Positions 19,266 to 27,475 of a DNA stretch of 64,000 bases are shown piece by piece. This DNA is from an uncultured Muribaculum sp. (lineage in GTDB: Bacteria; Bacteroidota; Bacteroidia; Bacteroidales; Muribaculaceae): NCBI GenBank assembly GCA_910589555.1, contig CAJUTE010000007.1, positions 28,308 through 92,307 on the forward strand, given 5' to 3'. How positions within the stretch are numbered: the first letter of the stretch is position 1; every line of letters starts with the position of its first letter. The translations under genes and the position numbers were made by a program. Under the pieces are notes generated by a model. The model was not told the origin of the DNA. It searched no databases and worked only from the letters and a program-made list of their open reading frames with translations.

Positions 19266-20651
19266 TTAATTGTTTTGTGATGGTTGTAAGTTGGAGAAAT
19301 GCTTGTTGAGACGACGGTTCATCACATAAAGAGTTCCTATCGCCAGGAGGAATGCGAGGATGTCGGAGCCGCACATGCTTGCCCACACTCCGTCAGTGCC
19401 GTAATATTTAGGCAGGATGAGCAGAAATGGAATGAGGAACAGCAATTGCCGTGTCAGTGACAGGAATATCGAGAGCTTTGGCTTGCCGATCGACTGGAAA
19501 AAGTTCTGAATCACTATCTGTATTCCCACCACCGAGTAGAACGAGAAATATATGCGGAATCCGCGGCGGGCGATGTCGATAAGCGTCGGGTCGGTGGTGA
19601 ACAGGCGGCTTATGGTGTTGGGGAAACACTCAGTGAGGATGAACCCGAGGGTTGTGATGGTGAAACCGCACAGCATTCCGAGTTTCAATGTGCGCTTGAC
19701 GCGGTCCCAGTTGTTGGCTCCGAAATTGAAGCCAAGTATCGGCTGCATACCTTGAGTGACGCCAAACACAATCATCACAAAGAACATCGTTGTGCGGTTG
19801 ATGATTCCATAGGCTCCCACTGCCATGTTGCCGGCGCTTCCGGCTGTGTCAAGAAGAGCTTTGTTGATAAACACCACTACCACGCAGGCGCACACATTCA
19901 TGAGAAACGGTGAAAGTCCTATGGCATATATTCGCTTGATTATCGCCGGTGTAAACCATCGGTTATTACGCTGGAAGTGAATGAAGCTGCTTTTGGAGAA
20001 GAAGTGGATGAGCACCCACACGAAAGCCACCGACTGTCCGCACAAAGTGGCAAGGGCGGCTCCGGCGATGCCCCATTTCAGCTTGAAGATGAATATCGGC
20101 GCCAGGATGATGTTTACTCCCACCGAAATAAGTGCCGATATCATCGCCTTCTTAGGGTAGCCTGTAGCCCTCATCAGGTTGTTCAGCCCGATGAATACAT
20201 AGGTTATTGGTGTGCCATAAAGAATGATGGTCATAAATTCGCGGGCATAACTGATGGTCTCTTCCGTAGCTCCGAAAAACAGGAGTATGTCGTCAAGGAA
20301 TATCAGTGACAATCCTCCGAACACCGCTGAATTTATAAGACACAGAACCATCACATTGTTTACGACATCGGTGGCGCGCGGAATATTTTTTTGCCCCATG
20401 AATATGGAGGTGATTGTTGCTCCGCCGGCGGCGATGAGTGTGCAGAAAGCCACCACAAGGTTCATCATCGGAAATGTGATCGCCAACCCGGCTATAGCCA
20501 TTGGACCCACGCCTCTGCCTATGAAGATGCTGTCGATGATATTATACAATGAAGTCGCAACGCTCGCGATGATCGCGGGCACTGAATACTGTACTAATAG
20601 TCTGCTGATTGACTTGGACCCGAGCGACATCGGGCTCTCAATATTTGCCAT
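19266..20651 (-). CDS. MATE family multidrug/sodium exporter
   Basis: 461 residues with about 12 hydrophobic helices and MATE features: PAIIASVATSLYNIIDSIFI in helix 1 and GVTQGMQPILGFNFGA in the second half. It is an inner-membrane antiporter; the drug or metabolite is not known. It is first in a two-gene operon with the FAD protein. Confidence 0.92.
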   Translation of the reverse strand: MANIESPMSLGSKSISRLLVQYSVPAIIASVATSLYNIIDSIFIGRGVGPMAIAGLAITFPMMNLVVAFCTLIAAGGATITSIFMGQKNIPRATDVVNNVMVLCLINSAVFGGLSLIFLDDILLFFGATEETISYAREFMTIILYGTPITYVFIGLNNLMRATGYPKKAMISALISVGVNIILAPIFIFKLKWGIAGAALATLCGQSVAFVWVLIHFFSKSSFIHFQRNNRWFTPAIIKRIYAIGLSPFLMNVCACVVVVFINKALLDTAGSAGNMAVGAYGIINRTTMFFVMIVFGVTQGMQPILGFNFGANNWDRVKRTLKLGMLCGFTITTLGFILTECFPNTISRLFTTDPTLIDIARRGFRIYFSFYSVVGIQIVIQNFFQSIGKPKLSIFLSLTRQLLFLIPFLLILPKYYGTDGVWASMCGSDILAFLLAIGTLYVMNRRLNKHFSNLQPSQNN

Positions 20652-20668
20652 AAATAAGTTTTATCCTA

Positions 20669-20676
20669 CAAAATTA
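20669..20676 (-). promoter_or_regulatory. -7 promoter box for the MATE operon
   Basis: TAATTTTG on the minus strand, 17 bp before the MATE start. Confidence 0.5.
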
Positions 20677-20711
20677 ACATCTATTAGGCAGTTTTGATGT
20701 GTGATAATTGT

Positions 20712-20719
20712 TATTTTTG
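20712..20719 (+). promoter_or_regulatory. -7 promoter box for the HAD hydrolase
   Basis: TATTTTTG on the + strand, 23 bp before the ATG at 20743. With the MATE box it forms a compact divergent promoter region. Confidence 0.5.
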
Positions 20720-20742
20720 CGGTCTAATTAATCTTTTTTAAT

Positions 20743-21384
20743 ATGAATAAAGCCGGAGCATTATTTGATCTTGATGGAGTAATTATTGACAGTGAGAAGC
20801 TTTACACGGAATTTTACCGTCAATTGGGCATTGATTATGGTATCCCCGACAGTAACTTTGCCATGAATATCAAAGGCAGCACCATTGAGAAAATATTGAC
20901 CACCTATTTCCCTACTCCCGAGGCTTCTGCCGATGTGCTTCGGCGCATAAATAAATTTGAAGAGGAGATGGACTACCCTGTATGCGAGGGTGTGCTTGAT
21001 TTCCTTTCCGAGCTGAAGCAACGGAACATAAAAGCCGCCATCGTGACAAGCAGCAGCCGGGAAAAAATGAATAAGCTGTGGAGAATACATCCGGAATTGC
21101 GCGACTTTTTCGATGCTATAGTGACCGGATCCGATGTGCAGCGTTCCAAGCCCGATCCGCAGGGATATCAGATAGCCGCTGAGAGGATAGGGTGTGATCC
21201 TGCCGACTGCTTTGTTTTCGAGGATTCTGTCTCAGGTCTTGAGGCGGGCATGGCTTCGGGTGCTACAGTTGTAGGACTTGCCACGACTCTTCCCGAAGAG
21301 CGTATAAAAGATAAAGCCCACGTAGTGATTGACACTTTCGCAGGCTTTACCGTAGATGATATGCTTGGCGTCAGCAAGCCTTGA
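20743..21384 (+). CDS. HAD family phosphatase (beta-phosphoglucomutase-like)
   Basis: 213 residues. Motif I is FDLDGVIIDSE (about 8-18), motif II TSSS (about 104), motif III SKPDPQGY with Lys, and motif IV VFEDSVSGLEAGMASG. The alpha-helical cap sits between motifs I and II, as in the beta-phosphoglucomutase/phosphoglycolate group. It likely removes phosphate from a small sugar phosphate; the substrate is unknown. Its end overlaps nadC by 14 bp on the opposite strand. Confidence 0.88.
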   Translation: MNKAGALFDLDGVIIDSEKLYTEFYRQLGIDYGIPDSNFAMNIKGSTIEKILTTYFPTPEASADVLRRINKFEEEMDYPVCEGVLDFLSELKQRNIKAAIVTSSSREKMNKLWRIHPELRDFFDAIVTGSDVQRSKPDPQGYQIAAERIGCDPADCFVFEDSVSGLEAGMASGATVVGLATTLPEERIKDKAHVVIDTFAGFTVDDMLGVSKP

Positions 21385-22216
21385 AGCTCATGTCAAGACC
21401 TTTCACCGAGTGGGTCAACGCTCCTACCGAGATGAAGTCCACGCCGGCTTCGGCGTAATCACGGAGAGTGTCGATGGTGATGCCGCCCGATGACTCGATT
21501 TCGGCGCGTCCGTTGATAAGCTCCACGGCTTCACGGGTACGTTCGGGTGTGAAATTGTCGAGCATGATGCGGTCCACATTGCATTCAAGAGCTTGATTTA
21601 TTTCATCGGTATTGCGCACTTCGACCTCTATTTTCAGGTCTTTGCCTTTTTCTTTAAGGTAATTGCGCGCTGCTGATACGGCTTGTGGTATTCCACCGGC
21701 GAAGTCCACATGATTGTCCTTTATCAGAATCATGTCGAAAAGACCTATTCTGTGGTTCATGCCGCCGCCTATTTTCACCGCTTCCTTTTCAAGCAGTCTC
21801 ATGCCGGGAGTGGTTTTGCGAGTGTCGAGCACTTTGGTTTTCAGTCCTTTGAGTCTGTCCTGATATTTTGCGGTGGTGGTTGCTATTCCGCTCATGCGCT
21901 GCATGATGTTAAGCATGGTGCGCTCGGTCTGGAGAAGTGATCTCACCTTTCCTTCCACCACAAAGGCGATGTCGCCAGGTTTCACGTGTTCGCCGTCATT
22001 GATGAACACTGTCATTTTTAAAGAAGGGTCAAACTTGTCAAATACTTTCCGGGCAATCTCGACTCCCGCCAGTATTCCTTCCTCTTTAACTATAAGCTGC
22101 TGTTTGCCCATTTCATCGGCAGGGATGGTGCTCAGTGTGGTGTGGTCGCCATCGCCAACATCTTCGGCAAATGCCAGATCGATCAGTTCATCAATTAATT
22201 GGTCTCTTGTTTTCAT
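21371..22216 (-). CDS. nadC: Nicotinate-nucleotide pyrophosphorylase (carboxylating)
   Basis: 281 residues. It contains ERTMLNIMQRMSGIAT, DTRKTTPGMRLLEK and the C-terminal ESSGGITIDTLRDYAEAGVD, all hallmark quinolinate phosphoribosyltransferase segments. It makes nicotinate mononucleotide from quinolinate for NAD. It is divergent from rlmH. Confidence 0.96.
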   Translation of the reverse strand: MKTRDQLIDELIDLAFAEDVGDGDHTTLSTIPADEMGKQQLIVKEEGILAGVEIARKVFDKFDPSLKMTVFINDGEHVKPGDIAFVVEGKVRSLLQTERTMLNIMQRMSGIATTTAKYQDRLKGLKTKVLDTRKTTPGMRLLEKEAVKIGGGMNHRIGLFDMILIKDNHVDFAGGIPQAVSAARNYLKEKGKDLKIEVEVRNTDEINQALECNVDRIMLDNFTPERTREAVELINGRAEIESSGGITIDTLRDYAEAGVDFISVGALTHSVKGLDMSFKAC

Positions 22217-22240
22217 ATTTCAGCAAGTGTTAATTATGCG

Positions 22241-22248
22241 CAAAAATA
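22241..22248 (-). promoter_or_regulatory. -7 promoter box for nadC
   Basis: TATTTTTG on the minus strand, 24 bp before the nadC start. Confidence 0.5.
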
Positions 22249-22298
22249 ACTATTTTCGCGGTATTCCCAAAATCGTAGACACTCACCGGAATTATTGC

Positions 22299-22306
22299 TA
22301 TCTTTG
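22299..22306 (+). promoter_or_regulatory. -7 promoter box for rlmH
   Basis: TATCTTTG on the + strand, 17 bp before the rlmH ATG. Confidence 0.5.
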
Positions 22307-22323
22307 CAATAAAGAATTGAATT

Positions 22324-22797
22324 ATGAAAATAGAACTGATTGTAATAGGGAAGACCGCCTCCCGCTATCTTCAGGAGGGCATTGATAATTACGTGAAACG
22401 CATAGGGCATTATGTGCCGTTTTCAGTGACTCATCTGCCCGATGTGAAAGCCTCTAAATCGTTGACCGAGGAGCGGCAGAAGGAGATGGAGGGTGAGATG
22501 GTCCTTGCCTCGTTGCAGCCGGGCGATTTTCTTGTTCTGCTCGATGAGCGTGGAAAGGAATTCACGTCAAGGGAATTTGCCGCATTCATCGACAAAAAAA
22601 TGGTCACTGTGGCAAAACGGTTGATTTTTCTTGTGGGTGGTCCTTATGGCTTTTCAAAAGCCGTATATAACCGTGCCGATGATAAGATTTCTTTGTCGAA
22701 AATGACTTTTTCCCATGAAATGGTCAGACTGTTTTTCACCGAGCAACTATATCGAGCCATGACCATACTCCGAGGCGAGCCCTACCATCACGATTGA
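22324..22797 (+). CDS. rlmH: 23S rRNA pseudouridine1915 N3-methyltransferase RlmH
   Basis: 157 residues, the standard length. The SPOUT-fold marks FLVGGPYGFS and the C-terminal HEMVRLFFTEQLYRAMTILR ending GEPYHH are complete. It methylates a pseudouridine in helix 69 of 23S rRNA. A long gene-poor stretch follows. Confidence 0.97.
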   Translation: MKIELIVIGKTASRYLQEGIDNYVKRIGHYVPFSVTHLPDVKASKSLTEERQKEMEGEMVLASLQPGDFLVLLDERGKEFTSREFAAFIDKKMVTVAKRLIFLVGGPYGFSKAVYNRADDKISLSKMTFSHEMVRLFFTEQLYRAMTILRGEPYHHD

Positions 22798-22841
22798 TCC
22801 CCAAAGAAACCCTCAGCCCGAAAATACTATCGTCGGATCTA

Positions 22842-23234
22842 AACCTGAAAGGTTAATCTCTGGGTAGCCGTGCGCCGAGCCAAAGGCGTTATCGGCTTTA
22901 GCCGCTCTGCTTTGCAGAGATACGCACGGAAAGATGCGAAAAAATAATTGAATCTGAAAGATTCATCTTGCTATGAATGCAGAATGCAAAACGCCCCCGG
23001 AAGAGCTATATAAATGCCGTGAAACGGCAATGCAACCATAACCCCCGAGACATAGCCTATAGTGCCTGAAAGGCAATGCCCACGGATAACCGCGGTACAG
23101 GGAGCCGCAGGCGACCTGTGCCCGGAAAGCCCCACACTACGAACGCACTCTGCAAAGAGTACCCCTAAAAAACAGTGCCGTGAAACGGCATTGCAATCGT
23201 AGCTCCGCCACGAGGCGATAGCCGAGGTGCGGAG
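22842..23234. repeat. Array of short hairpins with TGAAA loops and two larger structured modules
   Basis: Five small inverted repeats share the loop TGAAA but differ in stem sequence: 22842-22854 (AACC/GGTT), 22949-22965 (TGAATC/GATTCA), 23015-23029 and 23176-23190 (TGCCG/CGGCA), 23063-23075 (TGCC/GGCA). Related ones have other loops: CTCTGC/GCAGAG at 22905-22919 and ACTCT/AGAGT at 23147-23160. Between them lie larger folds: 22868-22929 closed by CCGTGCG/CGCACGG, 23094-23122 (8-bp stem, tandem G-A pairs, 3-bp tip), and 23203-23234 with a similar GA/GA internal loop. No protein of credible composition spans the array. It resembles dispersed intergenic hairpin repeats seen in Bacteroidota, of unknown role. 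Confidence 0.7.
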
Positions 23235-23346
23235 AAAGCCACCACCCCGAAACGGGCGTCGAAGACGTCCGCCAACGCCATACCTGTTATACAAAAAAAT
23301 CACCCGGGTGGGATAAAAACCGGGTAAATTCCCTCCATCCGGATAC

Positions 23347-23354
23347 TACCTTTG
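23347..23354 (+). promoter_or_regulatory. -7 promoter box with downstream hairpin
   Basis: TACCTTTG matches TAnnTTTG and is followed by an inverted repeat GTGACA (23354-23359) / TGTCAC (23372-23377), then an ATG at 23382. It suggests transcription rightward out of the hairpin array. Confidence 0.4.
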
Positions 23355-23381
23355 TGACACAATCTAAAAATTGTCACGAGA

Positions 23382-23798
23382 ATGAAAACACGCCGTATCC
23401 ACCTGCGATTGAGAGTCCCGTCACGGTTGCGCTCCGATTATCGCCCATCGCTCCAAGGCATTGACACCTGCCGGCAACAGTCAGCCTTGCGAGAAGGGAT
23501 GATGATTGCGCGTAGCCGTTGGAGTACTCCGACAGGCTCACTTTCGCAGAACCGATCCGGTAATGACGCGCGGAAGCAGATGGAGTCGCCCGAGAATTCG
23601 CTAAGTTTCAGGCATGACCTGAAAGACTGCTTGAATTGGTCCTTTAATCAATGTGCACAGACCACCAACACGAAGCTGCCGTCACTATCGGTGTCGGGGA
23701 TACGCATTCATTCCCCTTACGCTCCCAGAGCTCCCGACAGTACACCCTCCTTTACATATCTAAGCGGGTGTTACAAAAAAAGAATTTTATCCGTAATT
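23382..23798 (+). other. Doubtful reading frame in a gene-poor stretch
   Basis: An open frame begins at 23382 (MKTRRIHLRLRVPSRLRS) and stays open to 24101, but its last third runs antisense through the winged-helix gene at 23880-24224 and through an 82-bp hairpin element, so the full frame cannot be a normal gene. The first part is rich in Arg, Ser and Pro with no recognisable domain. It may be a remnant, a small gene shortened in reality, or noncoding. Nothing else was recognised between 23235 and 23798. Confidence 0.25.
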
Positions 23799-23880
23799 GT
23801 AGGGACGCTCGGTTCGAGCGTTCACCATAACGAATTGAATATCAGACAATGGTATTCTGACGCACGAGCCGTGCGTCCCT
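23799..23880. repeat. 82-bp element with two hairpins and terminal inverted repeats
   Basis: The ends AGGGACGC (23801-23808) and GCGTCCCT (23873-23880) are inverted repeats. Each end also folds on itself: ACGCTCG/CGAGCGT at 23805-23821 and ACGCACG/CGTGCGT at 23860-23876. ACCAT (23824-23828) and ATGGT (23849-23853) pair across the middle. The layout is like a REP/BIME-type or small nonautonomous element. Its last base is part of the stop codon of the leftward regulator. Confidence 0.65.
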
Positions 23881-24224
23881 TAGCAGGGGAGGATGCCGTC
23901 AAGAGCGGCGTTTTCGGAAGAGTCATTGTCGGTGCTGTCAATATATGGAGCCACATACCCTTTCAGGATCTGCACATATTCGATGAATGCCTCACGTCCG
24001 GATTCGGTCATGCGGCATACTGTGCGTGGCCGTTTTTGGTGAAATGTTTTCTCGACAGTGATATAGCCGGCTTCTTCAAGTTTGGTGATCTGCACACTTA
24101 GATTGCCCATTGTGGCCTCAGTTTTGGTTTTGAGATACATGAAGTCGGCTTCGTCAACGCTCATTAATATGGAGAGTATCGATAGGCGAAGTTGGGAATG
24201 GATTAATGGATTCAGCTCTTTCAT
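23880..24224 (-). CDS. Winged-helix transcriptional regulator (HTH_34-like)
   Basis: 114 residues. It opens with HSQLRLSILSILMSVDEADF and a recognition segment ATMGNLSVQITKLEEAGYIT, then a wing VEKTFHQKRPRTVCRMTESGREAF, the pattern of small one-domain MarR/ArsR-like regulators. The C-terminal tail runs into the hairpin element, so its last residues may have been altered by that insertion. It follows the membrane protein gene by 23 bp, the usual arrangement for this regulator type with a partner membrane protein. Confidence 0.83.
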   Translation of the reverse strand: MKELNPLIHSQLRLSILSILMSVDEADFMYLKTKTEATMGNLSVQITKLEEAGYITVEKTFHQKRPRTVCRMTESGREAFIEYVQILKGYVAPYIDSTDNDSSENAALDGILPC

Positions 24225-24247
24225 GTTGCTATTTTCTTATAGGTTGT

Positions 24248-24814
24248 TTATTCATTAGACAACCTCCTTAATTCTTGTTTTATTTTATATGCGGGCAGCA
24301 CCATCATTATCAGCATCGCTATTCCGAATACCGGAATCTCGGTTAATCCGGGCAGAGCCCACATGGTAGCTGCAAGGATAAATCCGGGAATGGAACTGTA
24401 TTTGAGAAAAGGGTAACGGATAAGCTCGCCGGTGATGAATGAGCCGATCGCCAGGATGAGCAGAATCACCGCAAGCGCATTGAATGGGATGACGAACGAT
24501 GAGATTGAAAATACGACAATCAGGACTGTAAACATTTTCCATATAGTCGTCAGTGATCGGGATATGGCTGTCGGCATCCCTTTATTCACAGGACGGCTGT
24601 ATCGCAACACCGGCACGCCGACAGCAGGAATAAGAAACCAAGCAAAGTCCCAACCGGGATTGCCTGTCAAAATGTGCCCAAGATACACAATAAGGGATAC
24701 GCCAAATGATATCCAACCCCAAACAAGAAGCGGGACACAGGCATTGCGCATGACATTCAGGCGAGTGTCATTCATCATTTTGCTGATTATATCGAGGCTT
24801 TCTTTCGGATACAT
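24248..24814 (-). CDS. Small polytopic membrane protein
   Basis: 188 residues with about five hydrophobic segments and no catalytic motif that I recognise. The N-terminus (YPKESLDIISKMMNDTR) is polar and amphipathic. It is co-transcribed with the winged-helix regulator downstream. Function unknown. Confidence 0.75.
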   Translation of the reverse strand: MYPKESLDIISKMMNDTRLNVMRNACVPLLVWGWISFGVSLIVYLGHILTGNPGWDFAWFLIPAVGVPVLRYSRPVNKGMPTAISRSLTTIWKMFTVLIVVFSISSFVIPFNALAVILLILAIGSFITGELIRYPFLKYSSIPGFILAATMWALPGLTEIPVFGIAMLIMMVLPAYKIKQELRRLSNE

Positions 24815-24842
24815 GTTTATTGAGGACTTGGATGCGGGATTG

Positions 24843-24850
24843 CAAATTTA
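24843..24850 (-). promoter_or_regulatory. -7 promoter box for the membrane protein/regulator pair
   Basis: TAAATTTG on the minus strand, 28 bp before the start at 24814. Confidence 0.5.
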
Positions 24851-24907
24851 CAAATAAGTTGGCGAAAGTTGTTTATTCCACCAACTTATTTATTATTGAA
24901 CACTATC

Positions 24908-25282
24908 TTAATATTGTACAAGATTGAATTGAAGTACCGGTGTTTTTGAATCGGGTGTTACCGTGGTTCTAAGGCATGGTTCCTGCGGACGTCCGTAGGT
25001 GTCGAAATCGAGTGTGTTGTTGCCGTTCAAATCTTGGAAAGCCTGTAAGAGAAGCTCCTTACCGTGGTATTTGGATAAGTCAACCGGGATGGTGACCGTG
25101 TCACTCTCTACATCGACGATGGTGGCTATCACTCTTTCGTCGCCATGAGATATGGAGAGAAGGAGTTTGCCTTCGGCATAGGGCAAATCAGTGATGCTGA
25201 TCAGTTGGGTTTGAACGGTGGATGATGCAAAAGCCGACATGGCGGCAACGGTTGCAATGATGCATGATAATGTCATTTTCAT
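24908..25282 (-). CDS. DUF2141-like secreted protein
   Basis: 124 residues with a signal peptide (about 1-19). The end, with FQDLNGNNTLDFDTYGRPQEP, matches the calcium-like DxNxNxxLD segment of the DUF2141 family. It overlaps the barrel gene upstream by 4 nt (ATGA), implying translational coupling. It probably works in the periplasm with that barrel. Confidence 0.72.
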   Translation of the reverse strand: MKMTLSCIIATVAAMSAFASSTVQTQLISITDLPYAEGKLLLSISHGDERVIATIVDVESDTVTIPVDLSKYHGKELLLQAFQDLNGNNTLDFDTYGRPQEPCLRTTVTPDSKTPVLQFNLVQY

Positions 25283-27363
25283 TTCTGTATGGTTTTAATT
25301 GTGGTGTAAGTTTTATTATTGTCAAGCTTCTTTTGAGTGGCTGTGCGACGGCTCCCCTTATGGAGATTGAGGGTGATGCCAAGCCAAGCCAGGCAGTTGG
25401 TCGACGCAGCGTGGTAGGTGCGTTCATAGCTTGCTATTGCTGACAGGTCACGGCTCTTCAGGCTGACATTTCCTATGGGATTGACGATACCCGCCATGAA
25501 TGTGGCTGATTTGTAGCGGTAGCCTATCCCGATGTTGAGCAGGTTATTGTTCATGCCGGTGATCATTTCGCCCCACAGAAGATTGTAGGCATTATTGTAT
25601 TTCGCCATAAACCACCAAGGTCCGTTGATGAACATAAGCTGGGCGTTGACAAATCCCTGTGAGTAGGTGTGGCGGTAACTGATCCCTTTGCTGGTCATTT
25701 TGTGCCATCCGCCTTCAAGGCTGAGGGTCAATTGCTGAATTCCCAAAGGGGTTCTTATCTGCCCTTTGATGATGAAGTTATTATGGAATCCGGCATTATG
25801 ATATGTCTGCATGATTCCGGTGGCGACAAATCCTTTCGCTGACATTATCGGATTTTGGGAATAGGAGTCGGCAACAGTCAGCTTGGCTGTCGCATTGCTG
25901 ACATTGAAATCGAGCTCCAATTTCGAGTTGTACCGGCGGAATGGTTTTAGTGACGGTGAGCCTTTGGAATATTGAAATCGGTCGATGCGTTGCTCTACGG
26001 GACTTAACCGAACGGCTGACGGATTGACAGTAGTCCCGTCCAATGATATGCTGATGCCCATCCATGACAATGGAGTGTAGCGTGAGAACAATCTTGGGGT
26101 GATGTTAGCGAAGCTCCTTGACATGGGGGCGGTCAAGCGGAAGAGCGACATATCAATGCCTGCGATGTATTTGAAGTTGCCGATGTTATGGTTCCACTCG
26201 ACAAATGTGTGTCCTTCAAAATTTTTGTTCCATGTAATTGATGCTTCATGACGGTAGATAGCTTTTTCGCGGCGTATTTCGCCCCGCGCGCCGGCGGTGA
26301 TAATTCCGTTGGCGATATTTCCTTCCCACACGCCTTCTCCAAGAAACATGACGGCGTGATTGTCGATTTTGGATGATATCGATAAGCCGGTTGTCTCATA
26401 TATGCGGCTGCTTGTAGATCTGACCACCGTAGGCACAATGTTGAAGTAGATCTTGTTGTTGCGATTTATTTTCCAATGGAAATAGAGGTCAAGATCGCCT
26501 TGCCATGATGAAAACGGCGCTATCTCTTTCTCCATACTCTCTGACAGGGTAGAGTTGTGGTCGGTTATGATCATTCCTGAGGAGGCGTATCTGTCATTCT
26601 GACGCAGAAGCCTTGCCTGTGCGTTGAAAAGTATCGATGACTTGACGGCATAGGAATATTGGAGCGCCGCCCGATGCGTAGCCATGCGGTTAGGGGTGCG
26701 TATTCCATATTCTTGACGCATGATCACGCTGCCATCAGGCTGGCTGATTGCTTCATCGTTATTGCGGTAGCAGTCCATGTGCCACATGGGATTGGAATGA
26801 TAATCGGCGCTCCACTCGCTGTTGCCCGTATTGTACTTCAGTGCTGCTGTATAGTCGCCCCAGCCGCGGTTGGGCGATTGCAATATATTGAGAAGCATTC
26901 CATATCCCTCTTTGCGTTGGCGTAAGGTGATTTCAAGCACACCGGAGTAATCTTGGTGCCTGACACCGGGAGTGGAGGTGTATTCCACTTTGACGATCTC
27001 TTTTGCCGATATCGTAAGGAGGTCGGTGGGCGATGCTTGGTGACCATTTATTTTTATCAGAAGTTTGCCGCCGCCCGATATTGCAATGCTTCCGTTTGCC
27101 GGATTCACAATTAGATCCGGAATCTGCAACCCTGCCAATAATTGTGACGATGTTGCCATTGCCTCCCTTAGTTCTTTTGACGGGTAATACATGAGCTTGT
27201 TGCCCGACTGAATTGATTCGGGAGCCTTGATGATTACCTCATTTAATGTAGTGGACAGCTGTAGGGAATCATTCTCCAGTTGCTGTGCATGAAGAAGAGA
27301 GGCGCTTGTCAGGCATGGGATGATAAATGCCGATGTAAGGGTTAGATGGTTGGATATCTTCAT
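25279..27363 (-). CDS. TonB-dependent receptor-like outer-membrane beta-barrel protein
   Basis: The start is set at 27363 (MKISNHLTLT, followed by a signal peptide to about residue 27); the frame extends 15 codons upstream without signal-like character. The protein is 694 residues. A small plug-like region (LNEVIIKAPESIQSG, then ISGGGKLLIKINGHQ and VEYTSTPGVRHQDYSG) precedes a long barrel of alternating strands, as in the Bacteroidetes OMP_b-brl_3 family. No carboxypeptidase-like N-terminal domain and no SusD partner are present, so a glycan-uptake role is not indicated. Confidence 0.83.
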   Translation of the reverse strand: MKISNHLTLTSAFIIPCLTSASLLHAQQLENDSLQLSTTLNEVIIKAPESIQSGNKLMYYPSKELREAMATSSQLLAGLQIPDLIVNPANGSIAISGGGKLLIKINGHQASPTDLLTISAKEIVKVEYTSTPGVRHQDYSGVLEITLRQRKEGYGMLLNILQSPNRGWGDYTAALKYNTGNSEWSADYHSNPMWHMDCYRNNDEAISQPDGSVIMRQEYGIRTPNRMATHRAALQYSYAVKSSILFNAQARLLRQNDRYASSGMIITDHNSTLSESMEKEIAPFSSWQGDLDLYFHWKINRNNKIYFNIVPTVVRSTSSRIYETTGLSISSKIDNHAVMFLGEGVWEGNIANGIITAGARGEIRREKAIYRHEASITWNKNFEGHTFVEWNHNIGNFKYIAGIDMSLFRLTAPMSRSFANITPRLFSRYTPLSWMGISISLDGTTVNPSAVRLSPVEQRIDRFQYSKGSPSLKPFRRYNSKLELDFNVSNATAKLTVADSYSQNPIMSAKGFVATGIMQTYHNAGFHNNFIIKGQIRTPLGIQQLTLSLEGGWHKMTSKGISYRHTYSQGFVNAQLMFINGPWWFMAKYNNAYNLLWGEMITGMNNNLLNIGIGYRYKSATFMAGIVNPIGNVSLKSRDLSAIASYERTYHAASTNCLAWLGITLNLHKGSRRTATQKKLDNNKTYTTIKTIQK

Positions 27364-27405
27364 ATTGAGAGACAGGGAGGCGTTTGGTATCTCCTTCCGA
27401 CTCTG

Positions 27406-27413
27406 CAAATGTA
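27406..27413 (-). promoter_or_regulatory. -7 promoter box for the barrel/DUF2141 operon
   Basis: TACATTTG on the minus strand, 42 bp before the ATG at 27363. A purine-rich GGAAGGAG lies in the leader but too far upstream of the start to act as a standard ribosome site. Confidence 0.45.
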
Positions 27414-27475
27414 ATTATATTTATATTATAAACCAAATTATAATACAAATATGTTGACGGATTCTCAGGCACGCT

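Noticed and set aside
22842..23234. CRISPR array
   Set aside because: The hairpins share a loop, not a long identical repeat; spacing is irregular and no cas genes are present.
22971..23303. A 110-residue leftward frame across the hairpin array
   Set aside because: It is open only because of the GC-rich hairpins; no domain, no start context, and the palindromes explain the sequence better.
23382..24101. A full 239-residue protein from 23382 to 24101
   Set aside because: Its last part is antisense to the winged-helix gene and spans the 82-bp hairpin element; composition is unlike a folded protein. Only a doubtful shorter frame was kept.
25279..27363. SusC-type glycan importer
   Set aside because: No SusD partner, no carboxypeptidase-like N-terminal domain, and a length below the SusC range.
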